Shown here: positions 1 through 12,460 of the stretch, one piece after another | Layout: every line of letters begins with the position of its first letter | Position numbering within the stretch: the stretch's first letter is position 1 | Origin: Citrobacter youngae ATCC 29220 | Lineage (GTDB): Bacteria; Pseudomonadota; Gammaproteobacteria; Enterobacterales; Enterobacteriaceae | Reading direction: 5' to 3' | Assembly (NCBI RefSeq): GCF_000155975.1 | Contig: NZ_GG730302.1 | Coordinates: forward strand, 26,599 to 90,598 | Length of the DNA: 64,000 nucleotides | The notes under the pieces: generated by a model | What the model saw: only the letters and a program-made list of their open reading frames with translations | Database searches by the model: none | Told to the model about the DNA's origin: nothing | Position numbers and translations under genes: made by a program

Positions 1-2609
<2,609 letters not shown>

Positions 2610-2624
2610 TTATCTTTTAGGCGT

Positions 2625-2693
2625 TCAATTTAAGTAGCCCAAAGCGGGCTGCTTACTGGAAGCGCCCGCCTGGTGACTAAAACTCCGAAGGGA
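2625..2693 (-). pseudogene. Untranslated relic of the K-12-type S7 C-terminal extension
   Basis: In frame after the rpsG TAA stop, 22 sense codons read SLRSFSHQAGASSKQPALGY then LN, followed by TGA. This is the C-terminal tail I remember for E. coli K-12 S7, where codon 157 is a Leu codon. It would be translated only by readthrough of the TAA. It occupies most of the rpsG-fusA spacer, so it may also persist because of fusA translation signals. Confidence 0.7.
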
Positions 2694-3737
<1,044 letters not shown>

Positions 3738-3759
3738 GAAATATACAACGATCCCACAA

Positions 3760-4047
3760 TTACCAGGACATCTGGTTGGGATGCTTCACCGTAAGTCTGA
3801 CGAAGTCAGTATAGCTAACCCTGACGACACTGTCTGAAATTTGACCACTCAACCCGCGAGCTTTAATGTCGTCTTCCAGTACATAGACCTTAATGGAGGC
3901 ATTTTGCAGACTTTCAAGGAAACGGCTTCCTTCTATTGCCGCCGTCACGCCATCCTGGAGCAGTAAAAGCTCATCGTCTTTTTCAATCAGGCGAAGCAGA
4001 GAGGAGAAATCGGTAAGCCACGCGGAGCGGTGTAGTGTATGCAGCAT
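3760..4047 (-). CDS. tusB: Sulfur relay protein TusB
   Basis: TusB belongs to the TusBCD complex, which takes persulfide sulfur from TusA and passes it through TusE to MnmA for 2-thiouridine formation at the tRNA wobble position. The protein is 95 aa, the K-12 length. It follows tusC with a 6-base gap and is the last gene of yheO-tusDCB, just upstream of the str promoter. TusB is a structural subunit without the active cysteine found in TusD. Confidence 0.96.
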   Translation of the reverse strand: MLHTLHRSAWLTDFSSLLRLIEKDDELLLLQDGVTAAIEGSRFLESLQNASIKVYVLEDDIKARGLSGQISDSVVRVSYTDFVRLTVKHPNQMSW

Positions 4048-4053
4048 GGTGTC

Positions 4054-4413
4054 TCAAAACCTTAAAATGACGTCATAGTTGCCTAGCTCACGACGTAAGT
4101 CTTCTGGTTCCAGCGCGGTGGCGTCAACCACAAAGTTAACACCCTGATGAAGACCCCGCTCGCGTAATGAGGCGGCACAAAGCCAACATTGGTCGATATC
4201 GTACAGCCCCAACAGCTTGAAGGTTGCGATATAGTCTCGTGCCAGAATGACATCCGGTTGTTGACCCTGGAGGATCTGGAAGACGCCATCGCCGATAAAA
4301 AACACGCCGAGACCTTCCGTGAGCGCGGATGTCGCTAGTAATGCATCTAACCCTTCACGACCAGATGCGCTACCGTGCGGTACGGTAGAAAAGACAAAAG
4401 CAACACGTTTCAT
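4054..4413 (-). CDS. tusC: Sulfur relay protein TusC
   Basis: TusC is a subunit of the TusBCD heterohexamer for tRNA 2-thiolation. The protein is 119 aa and has the DsrE/DsrF-like fold start [20 protein letters not shown]. Its ATG overlaps the tusD stop by one base at 4413, so the two are likely translationally coupled. Confidence 0.97.
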   Translation of the reverse strand: MKRVAFVFSTVPHGSASGREGLDALLATSALTEGLGVFFIGDGVFQILQGQQPDVILARDYIATFKLLGLYDIDQCWLCAASLRERGLHQGVNFVVDATALEPEDLRRELGNYDVILRF

Positions 4414-4799
4414 TAAAACTGCACCACGCGATCGCAGGTCAGGGACGCTTCAGCCAGCGAGCCAAGCCCGCTGAGGTTAAACCCCGATTGTAAATTAGCG
4501 CCTGCCAGCCCAAGCCGCTTTGCTTCAGCTTCATCAACAACGCCGCGACGCAGCGCTGCCGCAACGCAGATATTCAGCATCACGCCATATTGTTGGTTCA
4601 GTTGTTGCCACGCCCGTACCAAATCATACTCATCGCTGGCGGGCGAAGTCAGGAAGTTGGCGTTATACACACCTTCACGATAGAAGAAGACGCTGCATAA
4701 CTCATGCCCTTCGGTAAGTAGCGCGTGAGCAAATTGCAGCGCGCTACTCGCCTGCTGGGTACCATAAGCAGGGCCCGTCACCATAATGGTAAAGCGCAT
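4413..4799 (-). CDS. tusD: Sulfurtransferase TusD
   Basis: TusD is the sulfur-accepting subunit of TusBCD. The protein is 128 aa. The active-site cysteine Cys78 is present in [11 protein letters not shown]. The gene overlaps yheO by one base upstream and tusC by one base downstream, which points to a tightly coupled operon. Confidence 0.97.
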   Translation of the reverse strand: MRFTIMVTGPAYGTQQASSALQFAHALLTEGHELCSVFFYREGVYNANFLTSPASDEYDLVRAWQQLNQQYGVMLNICVAAALRRGVVDEAEAKRLGLAGANLQSGFNLSGLGSLAEASLTCDRVVQF

Positions 4800-5521
4800 T
4801 ACTTGTCTTGCCCCTGGAAATCGCCGCTTTTGAACTGGCGAATATAGAGGTAGACCGTGTGCTTGGAGATATTCAGCCGATCGGCGACCTGGTTAATCGC
4901 ATCTTTAATATCGAAGATACCTTTCTCGTACAGATTCAGGACAATCTGACGATTTTTCGCATTGTTGGAAACATTGCGATCGGCATTCACTTCTTCGATG
5001 GTGAATTCCAGCGTCTGGGTGACCAGATCTTCCACCGAAGAAGCAAAGTTCACGGCAGAACCCACTTCCGGGGTTTCCGGTGGGATAAAAGTATTCATTA
5101 TCTGCGAGAATGGCACATCAAGATTCATGTTGATGCACAGCAGACCAATCACGCGATGCTCTCGGTTGCGAATGGCAATCGTCACCGACTTCATCAAGAC
5201 ACCGCTTTTCGCCCGTGTGAAGTAACACTTCGACACGCTGCTATCCGCACCCGTCATATCATGCAGCATGCGCAATGCAAGGTCGGTTATCGGTGAGCCG
5301 ATTTTACGGCCCGTGTGTTCACCGTTCGCGATGCGGATAGCCGAGCATTTCAAATCCTGCAAAGAGTGCAATACGATTTCACAATGGGAACCAATGAGCA
5401 TCGCCAACCCGTCCACAACCGCTTCGTAGGATTTGAGGATATCGAAGTCAGTTTGATCGAAAGGACGTTGATCCAGTAAATCTAGCTCACTGGTTTCGTT
5501 GGTTAAAAGCGACCTGGACAT
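4799..5521 (-). CDS. yheO: YheO/DauR-type predicted transcriptional regulator
   Basis: The product is a predicted DNA-binding regulator whose target is unknown. The protein is 240 aa from the ATG at 5519-5521. An N-terminal PAS-like YheO domain spans roughly residues 20-130. The C-terminal helix-turn-helix lies near residues 195-230 ([20 protein letters not shown]). A GTG 12 bases upstream is possible but rejected, because it abuts the GGAG Shine-Dalgarno. The gene heads the operon with tusDCB, from which it is separated by no spacer. Confidence 0.95.
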   Translation of the reverse strand: MSRSLLTNETSELDLLDQRPFDQTDFDILKSYEAVVDGLAMLIGSHCEIVLHSLQDLKCSAIRIANGEHTGRKIGSPITDLALRMLHDMTGADSSVSKCYFTRAKSGVLMKSVTIAIRNREHRVIGLLCINMNLDVPFSQIMNTFIPPETPEVGSAVNFASSVEDLVTQTLEFTIEEVNADRNVSNNAKNRQIVLNLYEKGIFDIKDAINQVADRLNISKHTVYLYIRQFKSGDFQGQDK

Positions 5522-5654
5522 GAAAAAAAGCACTCCTTTTCAGGAGCCTGTCGTTATGTTGTCAGGGCAGGCTCATCACAATTATAGGGGCATCTAAAGT
5601 AATACAGCGCACAAGGCGCTTTCCAGTATTAATTATATCCTGTCGATAATAAAA

Positions 5655-5679
5655 AACCGCCGCCCTGTGGGCGGCGGTT
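5655..5679 (-). terminator. fkpA Rho-independent terminator
   Basis: A perfect 11-bp inverted repeat (aaccgccgccc / gggcggcggtt, 3-base loop) lies 10 bases after the fkpA stop. On the minus strand it is followed by a T-rich run at 5646-5656. Confidence 0.9.
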
Positions 5680-5688
5680 GCTGTACGC

Positions 5689-6531
5689 TTACTTTTTGCT
5701 GCTGTCTGCAGCTTTATCGGCCGGTGCGGCTTCTGGCTGCGCATCGGCTTTCGGTGCCGGTTTGATGTCTAACAGTTCAACATCAAACACCAGCGTAGAG
5801 TTGGCCGGAATACCCGGAACGCCGGTTTTGCCGTAAGCCAGATCCGGTGGGATAACCAGCTGAATTTTACCGCCTTTCTTGATGTTTTTCAGGCCTTCTG
5901 TCCAGCCAGGGATAACGCCATCAAGACGGAAAGAGAGCGGCTCACCGCGGGTGTAGGAGTTATCAAACTCTTTACCATCAATCAGCGTGCCTTTGTAGTT
6001 TACAACCACGGTATCGCTGTCTTTCGGTGCTGCGCCAGTACCTTCTTTCTCTACTTTGTAGACCAGGCCAGTAGCAGAGGTTTTCACGCCTTTCTCTTTG
6101 GCAAATTTCTCGCGGTAAACTTTACCTTTGGCTTCATTGTCAGCCGCGTCTTTTTCCATTTTCGCCTGAGCGGAGCTCTTCACGCGCGCTTCAAACGTCT
6201 GCAGAGTTTGTTCGATTTCCTGGTCGGACAGCTTGCTCTTGTCTGCGAACGCATCCTGAACGCCAGCAATCAGCTGATCTTTATCCAGCTTGATGCCCAG
6301 TTTTTCCTGCTCTTTCAGAGAGTTTTCCATATAACGACCCAGGGAGGCGCCCAGCGCGTAAGCGGCTTTTTGGTCGTCATTCTTGAATGCGGCTTTGCTG
6401 TCAGCAGTAGCGGCTGGCTTTGCTGCGTCAGCAGCTGCTGGTTTCGCAGCATCAGCAGCGAAAGTGATCGGGGCATGCAGAGCAACAGCCATTGTGGTCG
6501 CTAGCAGCGTTACTTTAAACAGTGATTTCAT
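5689..6531 (-). CDS. fkpA: Periplasmic FKBP-type peptidyl-prolyl isomerase FkpA
   Basis: FkpA is a periplasmic prolyl isomerase and chaperone. The protein is 280 aa against about 270 in K-12. A signal peptide covers residues 1-25, ending PITFAA. An octapeptide ADAAKPAA is then present twice in tandem (residues 26-33 and 34-41), which accounts for the extra N-terminal length. A helical dimerisation domain follows, then the FKBP domain (about 150-255) with YKGTLIDGKEFDNSY and IPPDLAYG. The Lys/Ala-rich tail is usual. The gene is monocistronic, with its own terminator. Confidence 0.98.
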   Translation of the reverse strand: MKSLFKVTLLATTMAVALHAPITFAADAAKPAAADAAKPAATADSKAAFKNDDQKAAYALGASLGRYMENSLKEQEKLGIKLDKDQLIAGVQDAFADKSKLSDQEIEQTLQTFEARVKSSAQAKMEKDAADNEAKGKVYREKFAKEKGVKTSATGLVYKVEKEGTGAAPKDSDTVVVNYKGTLIDGKEFDNSYTRGEPLSFRLDGVIPGWTEGLKNIKKGGKIQLVIPPDLAYGKTGVPGIPANSTLVFDVELLDIKPAPKADAQPEAAPADKAADSSKK

Positions 6532-6763
6532 CCATCTCTCCAGGGCCGGGGCATCTCACCCCAGGGTTATCTAACATAAAAATGTACTATAAAGCGTTGC
6601 AGAACAAATCAATATACAGGCACGCCCTATTATCACCACTTTTCAGACTCTTTTTGTTTAAATTAGTTTCGTGATCAAAGATTGAGTGCTGTGCAAACAG
6701 ACAAAGTTAAGTAGAATTCGCCGCAGTCCGCGATCTGCCGGAGAAAAAAGAAAGAGGTGAATC

Positions 6764-6982
6764 ATGCAGGATACAACAATGGAAACTCGCCTGGCTGAAC
6801 TGGAAAGTCGCCTGGCATTTCAGGAGATAACCATTGAAGAGCTCAACGTGACGGTGACCGCGCATGAACTGGAAATGGCCAAACTCCGCGACCACCTGCG
6901 TCTACTGACGGAGAAGCTCAAAGCAACGCAGCCATCCCATCTCGCGTCGCAGTCCGAAGAGACCCCGCCGCCGCATTATTAA
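6764..6982 (+). CDS. slyX: SlyX coiled-coil protein
   Basis: The product is a 72-aa cytoplasmic protein of unknown biochemical role. Residues 5-50 form an uninterrupted heptad-like coiled coil ([14 protein letters not shown] onward), followed by a Pro-rich end PPPHY. An AAGAGGTG Shine-Dalgarno precedes the ATG. It is convergent with slyD across a shared terminator. Confidence 0.96.
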   Translation: MQDTTMETRLAELESRLAFQEITIEELNVTVTAHELEMAKLRDHLRLLTEKLKATQPSHLASQSEETPPPHY

Positions 6983-6987
6983 GACGT

Positions 6988-7016
6988 AAAAAAAGCGGGG
7001 ATATCCCGCTTTTTTT
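6988..7016. terminator. slyX/slyD bidirectional terminator
   Basis: The stem aaaaaaagcggg / cccgcttttttt encloses a 5-base loop. A T-run follows the stem on either strand, so it should stop both slyX and any transcript leaving slyD and the REP on the minus strand. Confidence 0.9.
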
Positions 7017-7017
7017 G

Positions 7018-7086
7018 TGCCGGATGTCGACGAAAACGTCTTATCCGGCCTACCGTAGGCCTGATAAGCGTAGCGCCATCAGGCAA
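7018..7086. repeat. REP/BIME element, slyX-slyD
   Basis: Two REP-like units lie head to tail: gccggatg...cttatccggcctac and gtaggcctgataagcg...gccatcaggc. The element lies 3' of slyD and slyX. Confidence 0.85.
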
Positions 7087-7095
7087 ACATACGGC

Positions 7096-7698
7096 TTAGT
7101 GGCAACCGCAGCCGCCGTTACCTTTACCGCCACCGCCGCAGCAACCTTCGCCGCCGTGCTCGTGACCATGGTCGTGGCCGTGACCACCGCAGCAACCGTC
7201 ATGGCCGTGGTCATGATCGTGGTCGTGACCGTGCGCGCCGTGAACGTGGCCATGAGCCAGTTCTTCTTCGGTCGCTTCGCGGATTGCAACAACTTCTACG
7301 TTGAATTTCAGGTTCTGGCCAGCCAGCATGTGGTTACCGTCAACCACCACGTGGTCGTCTTCCACTTCGGTAATTTCTACCGGTACTGGACCCTGGTCAG
7401 TTTCAGCCAGGAAACGCATGCCAACCTGCAGTTCGTCAACGCCCATGAAGACGTCTTTAGGAACGCGCTGTACCAGGTTTTCGTCATACTGACCGTATGC
7501 GTCGTTTGCGCCCACAGCAACATCGAATTTATCGCCAACTTCATGACCGTCCAGCGCTGTTTCCAGGCCAGAAATCAGGGAACCGTGACCATGCAGGTAG
7601 TCCAGCGGTGCACTCACCGGAGACTCATCAACCAACACACCGTCTTCTGTACGTACCTGATAGGCCAGGCTGACCACCAGGTCCTTTGCTACTTTCAT
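7096..7698 (-). CDS. slyD: FKBP-type prolyl isomerase and metallochaperone SlyD
   Basis: SlyD is a cytoplasmic prolyl isomerase that delivers nickel to hydrogenase maturation. The protein is 200 aa (K-12: 196). The FKBP domain spans about 1-70 and 130-150 with an IF chaperone insert between. From residue 150 the tail is almost only His, Gly, Asp and Cys, with HDHDHDHGHD, two CCGG motifs and a final GGCGCH. This is the known metal-binding tail, slightly longer here. Confidence 0.98.
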   Translation of the reverse strand: MKVAKDLVVSLAYQVRTEDGVLVDESPVSAPLDYLHGHGSLISGLETALDGHEVGDKFDVAVGANDAYGQYDENLVQRVPKDVFMGVDELQVGMRFLAETDQGPVPVEITEVEDDHVVVDGNHMLAGQNLKFNVEVVAIREATEEELAHGHVHGAHGHDHDHDHGHDGCCGGHGHDHGHEHGGEGCCGGGGKGNGGCGCH

Positions 7699-7792
7699 GA
7701 TATCTCCTGAGCATGGAAAGAATAGTGGCGCAGATTGTAGCGGAATTCTGCACCCGTGTACCCTCTAGCTTAAAAAAAGCTGCGCCATATCG

Positions 7793-7993
7793 CTAGTCCG
7801 GATGAAAAATCCCGATCACTTGCTCTTCTTTGCGAACGTGCTCGCGCGCCTCTTTATCCGCTTCCCGCATCTGATGACCGCACTTAACACACTCAACAAT
7901 ATCAATATTATTTTCGCGCCACATCGCCAGCGAATCCTGCGCCTGGCAGGACGGACATTTTGCGCCTGCAATAAAACGTTTACGAATTGCCAT
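7793..7993 (-). CDS. yheV: YheV zinc-ribbon protein
   Basis: The product is a 66-aa protein of unknown role. Two CxxC pairs (CPSC near residue 14, CVKC near 36) suggest a zinc ribbon. It follows kefB by 8 bases, so it is probably co-transcribed with kefGB. No enzymatic motif is seen. Confidence 0.95.
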   Translation of the reverse strand: MAIRKRFIAGAKCPSCQAQDSLAMWRENNIDIVECVKCGHQMREADKEAREHVRKEEQVIGIFHPD

Positions 7994-8001
7994 GATTACC
8001 T

Positions 8002-9807
8002 CTACTCAAATTCATCCCAGCCATCCAACTGACGTCGCTCTTGCTGCATCTCGCGCTGGAAGATCTCCTCCAGTTCACGCCGGGCTTCCCGGGCACGCGA
8101 GATTTGTACCGTGTCTGTATGCATGGGAATCAGTTCCCGCAACATGCGCATATCCAGCCGCCGAAAATGCAGCTGGGCGCGCTGAGCCTGATGCGGATGC
8201 ATCCCCAACGTGACCAGCGTTTTGCGCCCCAATTCCAGCGCGCTGGAGAACGTTTCGCGGGTAAACTGCGTCACACCCGCCTGTAATAACTCATGCGCCT
8301 CTACACGTCCGCGCGCCCGCGCAAGAATATGCAAATGCGGGAAATACTGTTGGCACAGTTCCACCAGTTTCATGGTGTCTTCAGGCTCATTACAGGTGAT
8401 AACAATAGACTGCGCCGCTTCCGCCCCCGCAGAACGCAACAGATCCACCTGCGTGGCATCTCCGTAATAAACCTTATAGCCATATTTGCGCATCAGATTC
8501 ACTGCGCTGATATCCCGCTCCAGGACGGTAATGCGCATTTTATTGGCCATCAACAGGCGACCGATAACCTGACCAAAGCGTCCAAACCCCACCACAATGA
8601 CCTGCGGTTTATCATCTTCCACCCAGGGCTTTTCATCTTCTTCATCCGGGCCGTTAAACTGGCGGGAGAGCCATTTATCAATCATCTTCATCACCAGCGG
8701 CGTGGTCATCATCGACAACGTGACGGTCACCAGCAGCAGCGCCATTTGGTCGCCCTGAAACAGCCGTTGCGAGGATGCCGTTGAAAACAGCACGAAAGCG
8801 AATTCACCGCCCTGGCTTAACACGCCGGCAAACTGCATGCGTTCAGAGCTTCTCATGCCGTTCAGTCGCGCCAGCACATACAGCACCAGCATTTTGACTA
8901 CCACCAGCACTATCACGCTCGCCGCCACCCACAGGATATGGGTATAGAGCACGCCAAGATTGAGCGACATCCCAACGGAGATAAAAAACAGGCCGAGCAA
9001 CAGCCCTTTAAACGGGTCGATTGCCGTTTCCAGCTCATGGCGGTATTCGCTTTCCGCCAACAGCACGCCCGCGATAAAGGTCCCCAGCGCCATCGACAGT
9101 CCCAGCGCATCCATAAATAAAGCAGAACCGAGCACCAGCAGCAGCGTGGCGGCGGTAAACACTTCCCGCACGCCAGAATCCGCGATAAAGCGAAAAACAG
9201 GGCGCAGCAAATAACGTCCGCCAATCAACATGCCGGCAAAGGCCAGCACCTTCATGCCCACTTTGATCCAGTCGAAATGTTCATCAGCAGACCCCGCCAA
9301 CAGCGGCACCAGCGCCAACGCAGGGATCACCGCCAGATCCTGAAACAGCAGTACCGAAAAACCCAGCTGTCCGGATTCACTGCGATTCATCCCTTTCTCG
9401 CGCATCAACTGTAGCGCCATCGCGGTCGATGACATCGCCAGGCCAATACCGCCGACCACCGCCGCTTGCCAGGAGAAGGCGGTGAGCATCAGTAATCCGG
9501 CCAGCACCACCGCGCTCAATATCACCTGCGCGGCGCCGACGCCAAAAATTGAACGCCGCAATTGCCATAACTTGGCCGGATTAAGTTCCAGCCCAATGAT
9601 GAACATCAGAAAGACGACGCCCAGCTCGGAAAAGTGCAGGATTTCATCCACATCGCTAATGAATCCCAACCCCCACGGGCCGATAGCGATCCCCGCCAGT
9701 AAGTACCCTAAAACCGGGCCAATACCCAGCCGCGATGCCAATGGCACCGCAGCCACCGCCGCAAAGAGGAACAGCACTCCCGCGGTTAATAAATCAGAAC
9801 CTTCCAT
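8002..9807 (-). CDS. kefB: Glutathione-gated K+/H+ antiporter KefB
   Basis: KefB is an inner-membrane K+ efflux system that acidifies the cytoplasm and protects against electrophiles. The protein is 601 aa. A CPA2 membrane domain with about 12-13 helices spans residues 5-380, and an RCK/KTN domain with [17 protein letters not shown] begins near 403. Glutathione holds it closed and its S-adducts open it. The start ATG overlaps the kefG stop by one base (TGATG), so it is coupled to its activator. Confidence 0.98.
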   Translation of the reverse strand: MEGSDLLTAGVLFLFAAVAAVPLASRLGIGPVLGYLLAGIAIGPWGLGFISDVDEILHFSELGVVFLMFIIGLELNPAKLWQLRRSIFGVGAAQVILSAVVLAGLLMLTAFSWQAAVVGGIGLAMSSTAMALQLMREKGMNRSESGQLGFSVLLFQDLAVIPALALVPLLAGSADEHFDWIKVGMKVLAFAGMLIGGRYLLRPVFRFIADSGVREVFTAATLLLVLGSALFMDALGLSMALGTFIAGVLLAESEYRHELETAIDPFKGLLLGLFFISVGMSLNLGVLYTHILWVAASVIVLVVVKMLVLYVLARLNGMRSSERMQFAGVLSQGGEFAFVLFSTASSQRLFQGDQMALLLVTVTLSMMTTPLVMKMIDKWLSRQFNGPDEEDEKPWVEDDKPQVIVVGFGRFGQVIGRLLMANKMRITVLERDISAVNLMRKYGYKVYYGDATQVDLLRSAGAEAAQSIVITCNEPEDTMKLVELCQQYFPHLHILARARGRVEAHELLQAGVTQFTRETFSSALELGRKTLVTLGMHPHQAQRAQLHFRRLDMRMLRELIPMHTDTVQISRAREARRELEEIFQREMQQERRQLDGWDEFE

Positions 9808-10361
9808 CAGCGACCTCCCACAGGAATCGGATTCGCCAGCCAGTCACCATACGCTTTAGCATGGCTGTCCAGCTCCTGCTTCGTTTGTCGTCTGGCCCAG
9901 TAAACGATGATGGGACTCATCCAGTGCATGCGACACATACCGGCCGTTAGCTCAAAAGGGCGCAATACATCGCTCATTGGATAACGGTTCAGCGCGTCAT
10001 AACGATACGCACTTTCCGGTTCGCCGGTGGTGATAACGCTCCGCCAGTACTTTCCCGCCAGTTGATTCCCTCCGGGACCGCTGGCAAATCCGCGGCTCAA
10101 CACGCGGTCCAGCCACTCCTTTAACAGCGCCGGACAGCTATAGGTATACAGCGGATGCTGAAAAACAATCACCTCATGCTCGCGCAGCAGCGCCTGCTCA
10201 TGCGGAATGTCGATAAAAAAATCAGGATAGTGCGCGTAAAGATCGTGCACGGTAACGTTGCTGAGCTGCATGGCCGGTTTAAGCAGAACCCGGTTCGCGA
10301 CCGAGTCCTGAGATTCCGGATGGGCATACAGCAGCAACACTTTCGCTGGCTGGGACATCAT
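9807..10361 (-). CDS. kefG: KefB ancillary flavoprotein KefG
   Basis: KefG is a quinone-reductase-like flavoprotein that KefB needs for full activity. The protein is 184 aa with a flavodoxin-like fold: [12 protein letters not shown] near the N-terminus and [15 protein letters not shown] mid-protein. The start MMSQPAK matches the K-12 start. It leads the kefG-kefB-yheV operon and diverges from yheS. Confidence 0.97.
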   Translation of the reverse strand: MMSQPAKVLLLYAHPESQDSVANRVLLKPAMQLSNVTVHDLYAHYPDFFIDIPHEQALLREHEVIVFQHPLYTYSCPALLKEWLDRVLSRGFASGPGGNQLAGKYWRSVITTGEPESAYRYDALNRYPMSDVLRPFELTAGMCRMHWMSPIIVYWARRQTKQELDSHAKAYGDWLANPIPVGGR

Positions 10362-10446
10362 CCCCCTCCCGGTTTTGTCTTTTGTCTATTTTCGGCGTTT
10401 TGGGCTACCATTGCGCCTCGGTGCGGCAAACGGCCCACACATTACA

Positions 10447-10461
10447 TTATCATAATGATAA
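10447..10461. promoter_or_regulatory. 7-1-7 AT-rich palindrome in the kefG/yheS divergent region
   Basis: TTATCAT-A-ATGATAA is a perfect 7-bp inverted repeat 29 bases before yheS. It looks somewhat like a Fur site, but its hexamers are in the opposite orientation. It could be an operator or chance in AT-rich DNA. Confidence 0.3.
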
Positions 10462-10490
10462 ATTAACATAGTCTGAACATACGGCGCCTT

Positions 10491-12392
10491 ATGATTGTTT
10501 TCTCATCGTTACAAATTCGTCGCGGCGTGCGCGTCTTACTGGACAATGCCACGGCCACCATTAATCCAGGGCAGAAAGTTGGTCTGGTGGGCAAAAATGG
10601 CTGCGGTAAATCTACCCTGCTGGCATTGCTGAAAAATGAACTCAGCGCCGATGCCGGAGGATTTACCTATCCAGGAAACTGGCAGCTCGCGTGGGTGAAT
10701 CAGGAAACGCCAGCATTGCCACAGCCCGCGCTGGAGTACGTGATTGACGGCGACCGCGAGTATCGACAGCTGGAAGCGCAGTTGAACGATGCCAACGAAC
10801 GTAACGATGGACACGCTATTGCCACCGTGCATGGCAAGCTGGATGCCATTGACGCCTGGACCATTCGTTCACGCGCGGCAAGCCTGCTGCATGGCCTCGG
10901 CTTCACGAACGAGCAGCTTGAACGTCCGGTTAGCGATTTTTCCGGCGGCTGGCGTATGCGTCTCAACCTGGCCCAGGCGCTGATTTGCCGTTCAGATCTG
11001 CTGCTGCTCGATGAACCGACCAACCACCTCGATCTCGACGCGGTGATCTGGCTGGAAAGATGGCTGAAAAGCTATCAGGGCACGCTGATTTTGATCTCCC
11101 ATGACCGCGACTTCCTCGATCCGGTGGTGGATAAAATTATTCATATCGAACAGCAAACCATGTTCGAGTACACCGGCAACTACAGCGCGTTTGAAATCCA
11201 GCGGGCGACCCGCCTCGCACAGCAACAGGCGCTGTACGAAAGTCAGCAGGAACGCGTGGCGCATCTGCAAAGCTATATCGATCGTTTCCGCGCCAAAGCG
11301 ACCAAAGCGAAACAAGCGCAAAGCCGTATCAAAATGCTGGAACGCATGGAGCTGATTGCCCCTGCGCACGTGGATAATCCGTTCCACTTCAGCTTCCGTG
11401 AACCGGAAAGCCTGCCAAACCCGCTGTTAAAGATGGAAAAGGTCAGCGCTGGCTATGGCGATCGCGTCATTCTCGATTCGATCAAACTGAATCTGGTGCC
11501 GGGCTCGCGCATCGGGCTGCTCGGTCGTAACGGTGCGGGTAAATCAACCCTGATTAAGCTGCTGGCTGGCGAACTGGCCCCTGTCAGCGGCGAAATTGGT
11601 CTGGCGAAAGGCATTAAGCTGGGTTACTTCGCGCAGCATCAGCTGGAGTTTTTACGTGCCGATGAATCGCCAATCCAGCACCTGGCGCGCATGGCGCCGC
11701 AGGAACTGGAGCAGAAACTGCGCGACTACCTCGGCGGGTTCGGTTTCCAGGGGGATAAAGTCAGCGAAGAAACTCGTCGTTTCTCCGGGGGTGAAAAGGC
11801 GCGTCTGGTGCTGGCGTTAATCGTCTGGCAGCGCCCGAATCTGCTGCTGCTCGATGAACCGACTAACCACCTGGATTTGGATATGCGTCAGGCGCTCACC
11901 GAAGCGCTGATCGATTTCGAAGGCGCGCTGGTCGTGGTCTCGCACGACCGTCATCTGATCCGCTCCACCACCGACGATCTCTATCTGGTGCACGACAAGA
12001 AAGTCGAACCGTTTGACGGCGATCTGGAGGATTATCAGCAGTGGCTAAGCGATGTGCAGAAGCAGGAAAACCAAAGCGACGAACCGGTAAAAGAGAGCGT
12101 GAACAGCGCCCAGGCGCGGAAAGACCAGAAGCGCCGCGAAGCTGAACTACGCACCCTGACGCAGCCGCTGCGCAAAGAGATCACCCGTCTGGAAAAAGAG
12201 ATGGAGAAACTGCACGCCCAGCTGGCGCAGGCGGAAGAGAAACTTGGCGACAGCGAACTGTATGACCAAAGCCGCAAAGCCGAACTCACGGCCTGTTTGC
12301 AGCAGCAGGCCAGCGCAAAATCCGGGCTGGAAGAGTGTGAAATGGCGTGGCTGGATGCACAAGAGCAGCTTGAGCAGATGCTGGGCGGGTGA
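10491..12392 (+). CDS. yheS: ABC-F family ATPase YheS
   Basis: YheS is a soluble ABC-F protein; members act on the ribosome, often on stalled nascent chains. The protein is 633 aa (K-12: 637). It has two ABC domains with Walker A GKNGCGKST (near residue 34) and GRNGAGKST (near 345), signatures FSGGWRMRL and FSGGEKARL, and two LLLLDEPTNHLDL Walker B stretches. The C-terminal 90 residues form a charged coiled coil. There are no membrane segments, so it is not a transporter. Confidence 0.97.
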   Translation: MIVFSSLQIRRGVRVLLDNATATINPGQKVGLVGKNGCGKSTLLALLKNELSADAGGFTYPGNWQLAWVNQETPALPQPALEYVIDGDREYRQLEAQLNDANERNDGHAIATVHGKLDAIDAWTIRSRAASLLHGLGFTNEQLERPVSDFSGGWRMRLNLAQALICRSDLLLLDEPTNHLDLDAVIWLERWLKSYQGTLILISHDRDFLDPVVDKIIHIEQQTMFEYTGNYSAFEIQRATRLAQQQALYESQQERVAHLQSYIDRFRAKATKAKQAQSRIKMLERMELIAPAHVDNPFHFSFREPESLPNPLLKMEKVSAGYGDRVILDSIKLNLVPGSRIGLLGRNGAGKSTLIKLLAGELAPVSGEIGLAKGIKLGYFAQHQLEFLRADESPIQHLARMAPQELEQKLRDYLGGFGFQGDKVSEETRRFSGGEKARLVLALIVWQRPNLLLLDEPTNHLDLDMRQALTEALIDFEGALVVVSHDRHLIRSTTDDLYLVHDKKVEPFDGDLEDYQQWLSDVQKQENQSDEPVKESVNSAQARKDQKRREAELRTLTQPLRKEITRLEKEMEKLHAQLAQAEEKLGDSELYDQSRKAELTACLQQQASAKSGLEECEMAWLDAQEQLEQMLGG

Positions 12393-12396
12393 GGTT

Positions 12397-12451
12397 TTGC
12401 CGGATAGCGACGCTGGCGCGTCTTATCCGGCCTACATAAAGCGTCCGGCAA
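12397..12451. repeat. REP element, yheS-nadV
   Basis: A gccggatagcg...cttatccggcctac hairpin is followed by a partial gtccggca unit. It lies between the convergent yheS and nadV, at the left edge of the accessory cassette. Confidence 0.8.
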
Positions 12452-12460
12452 AAGCACAGC

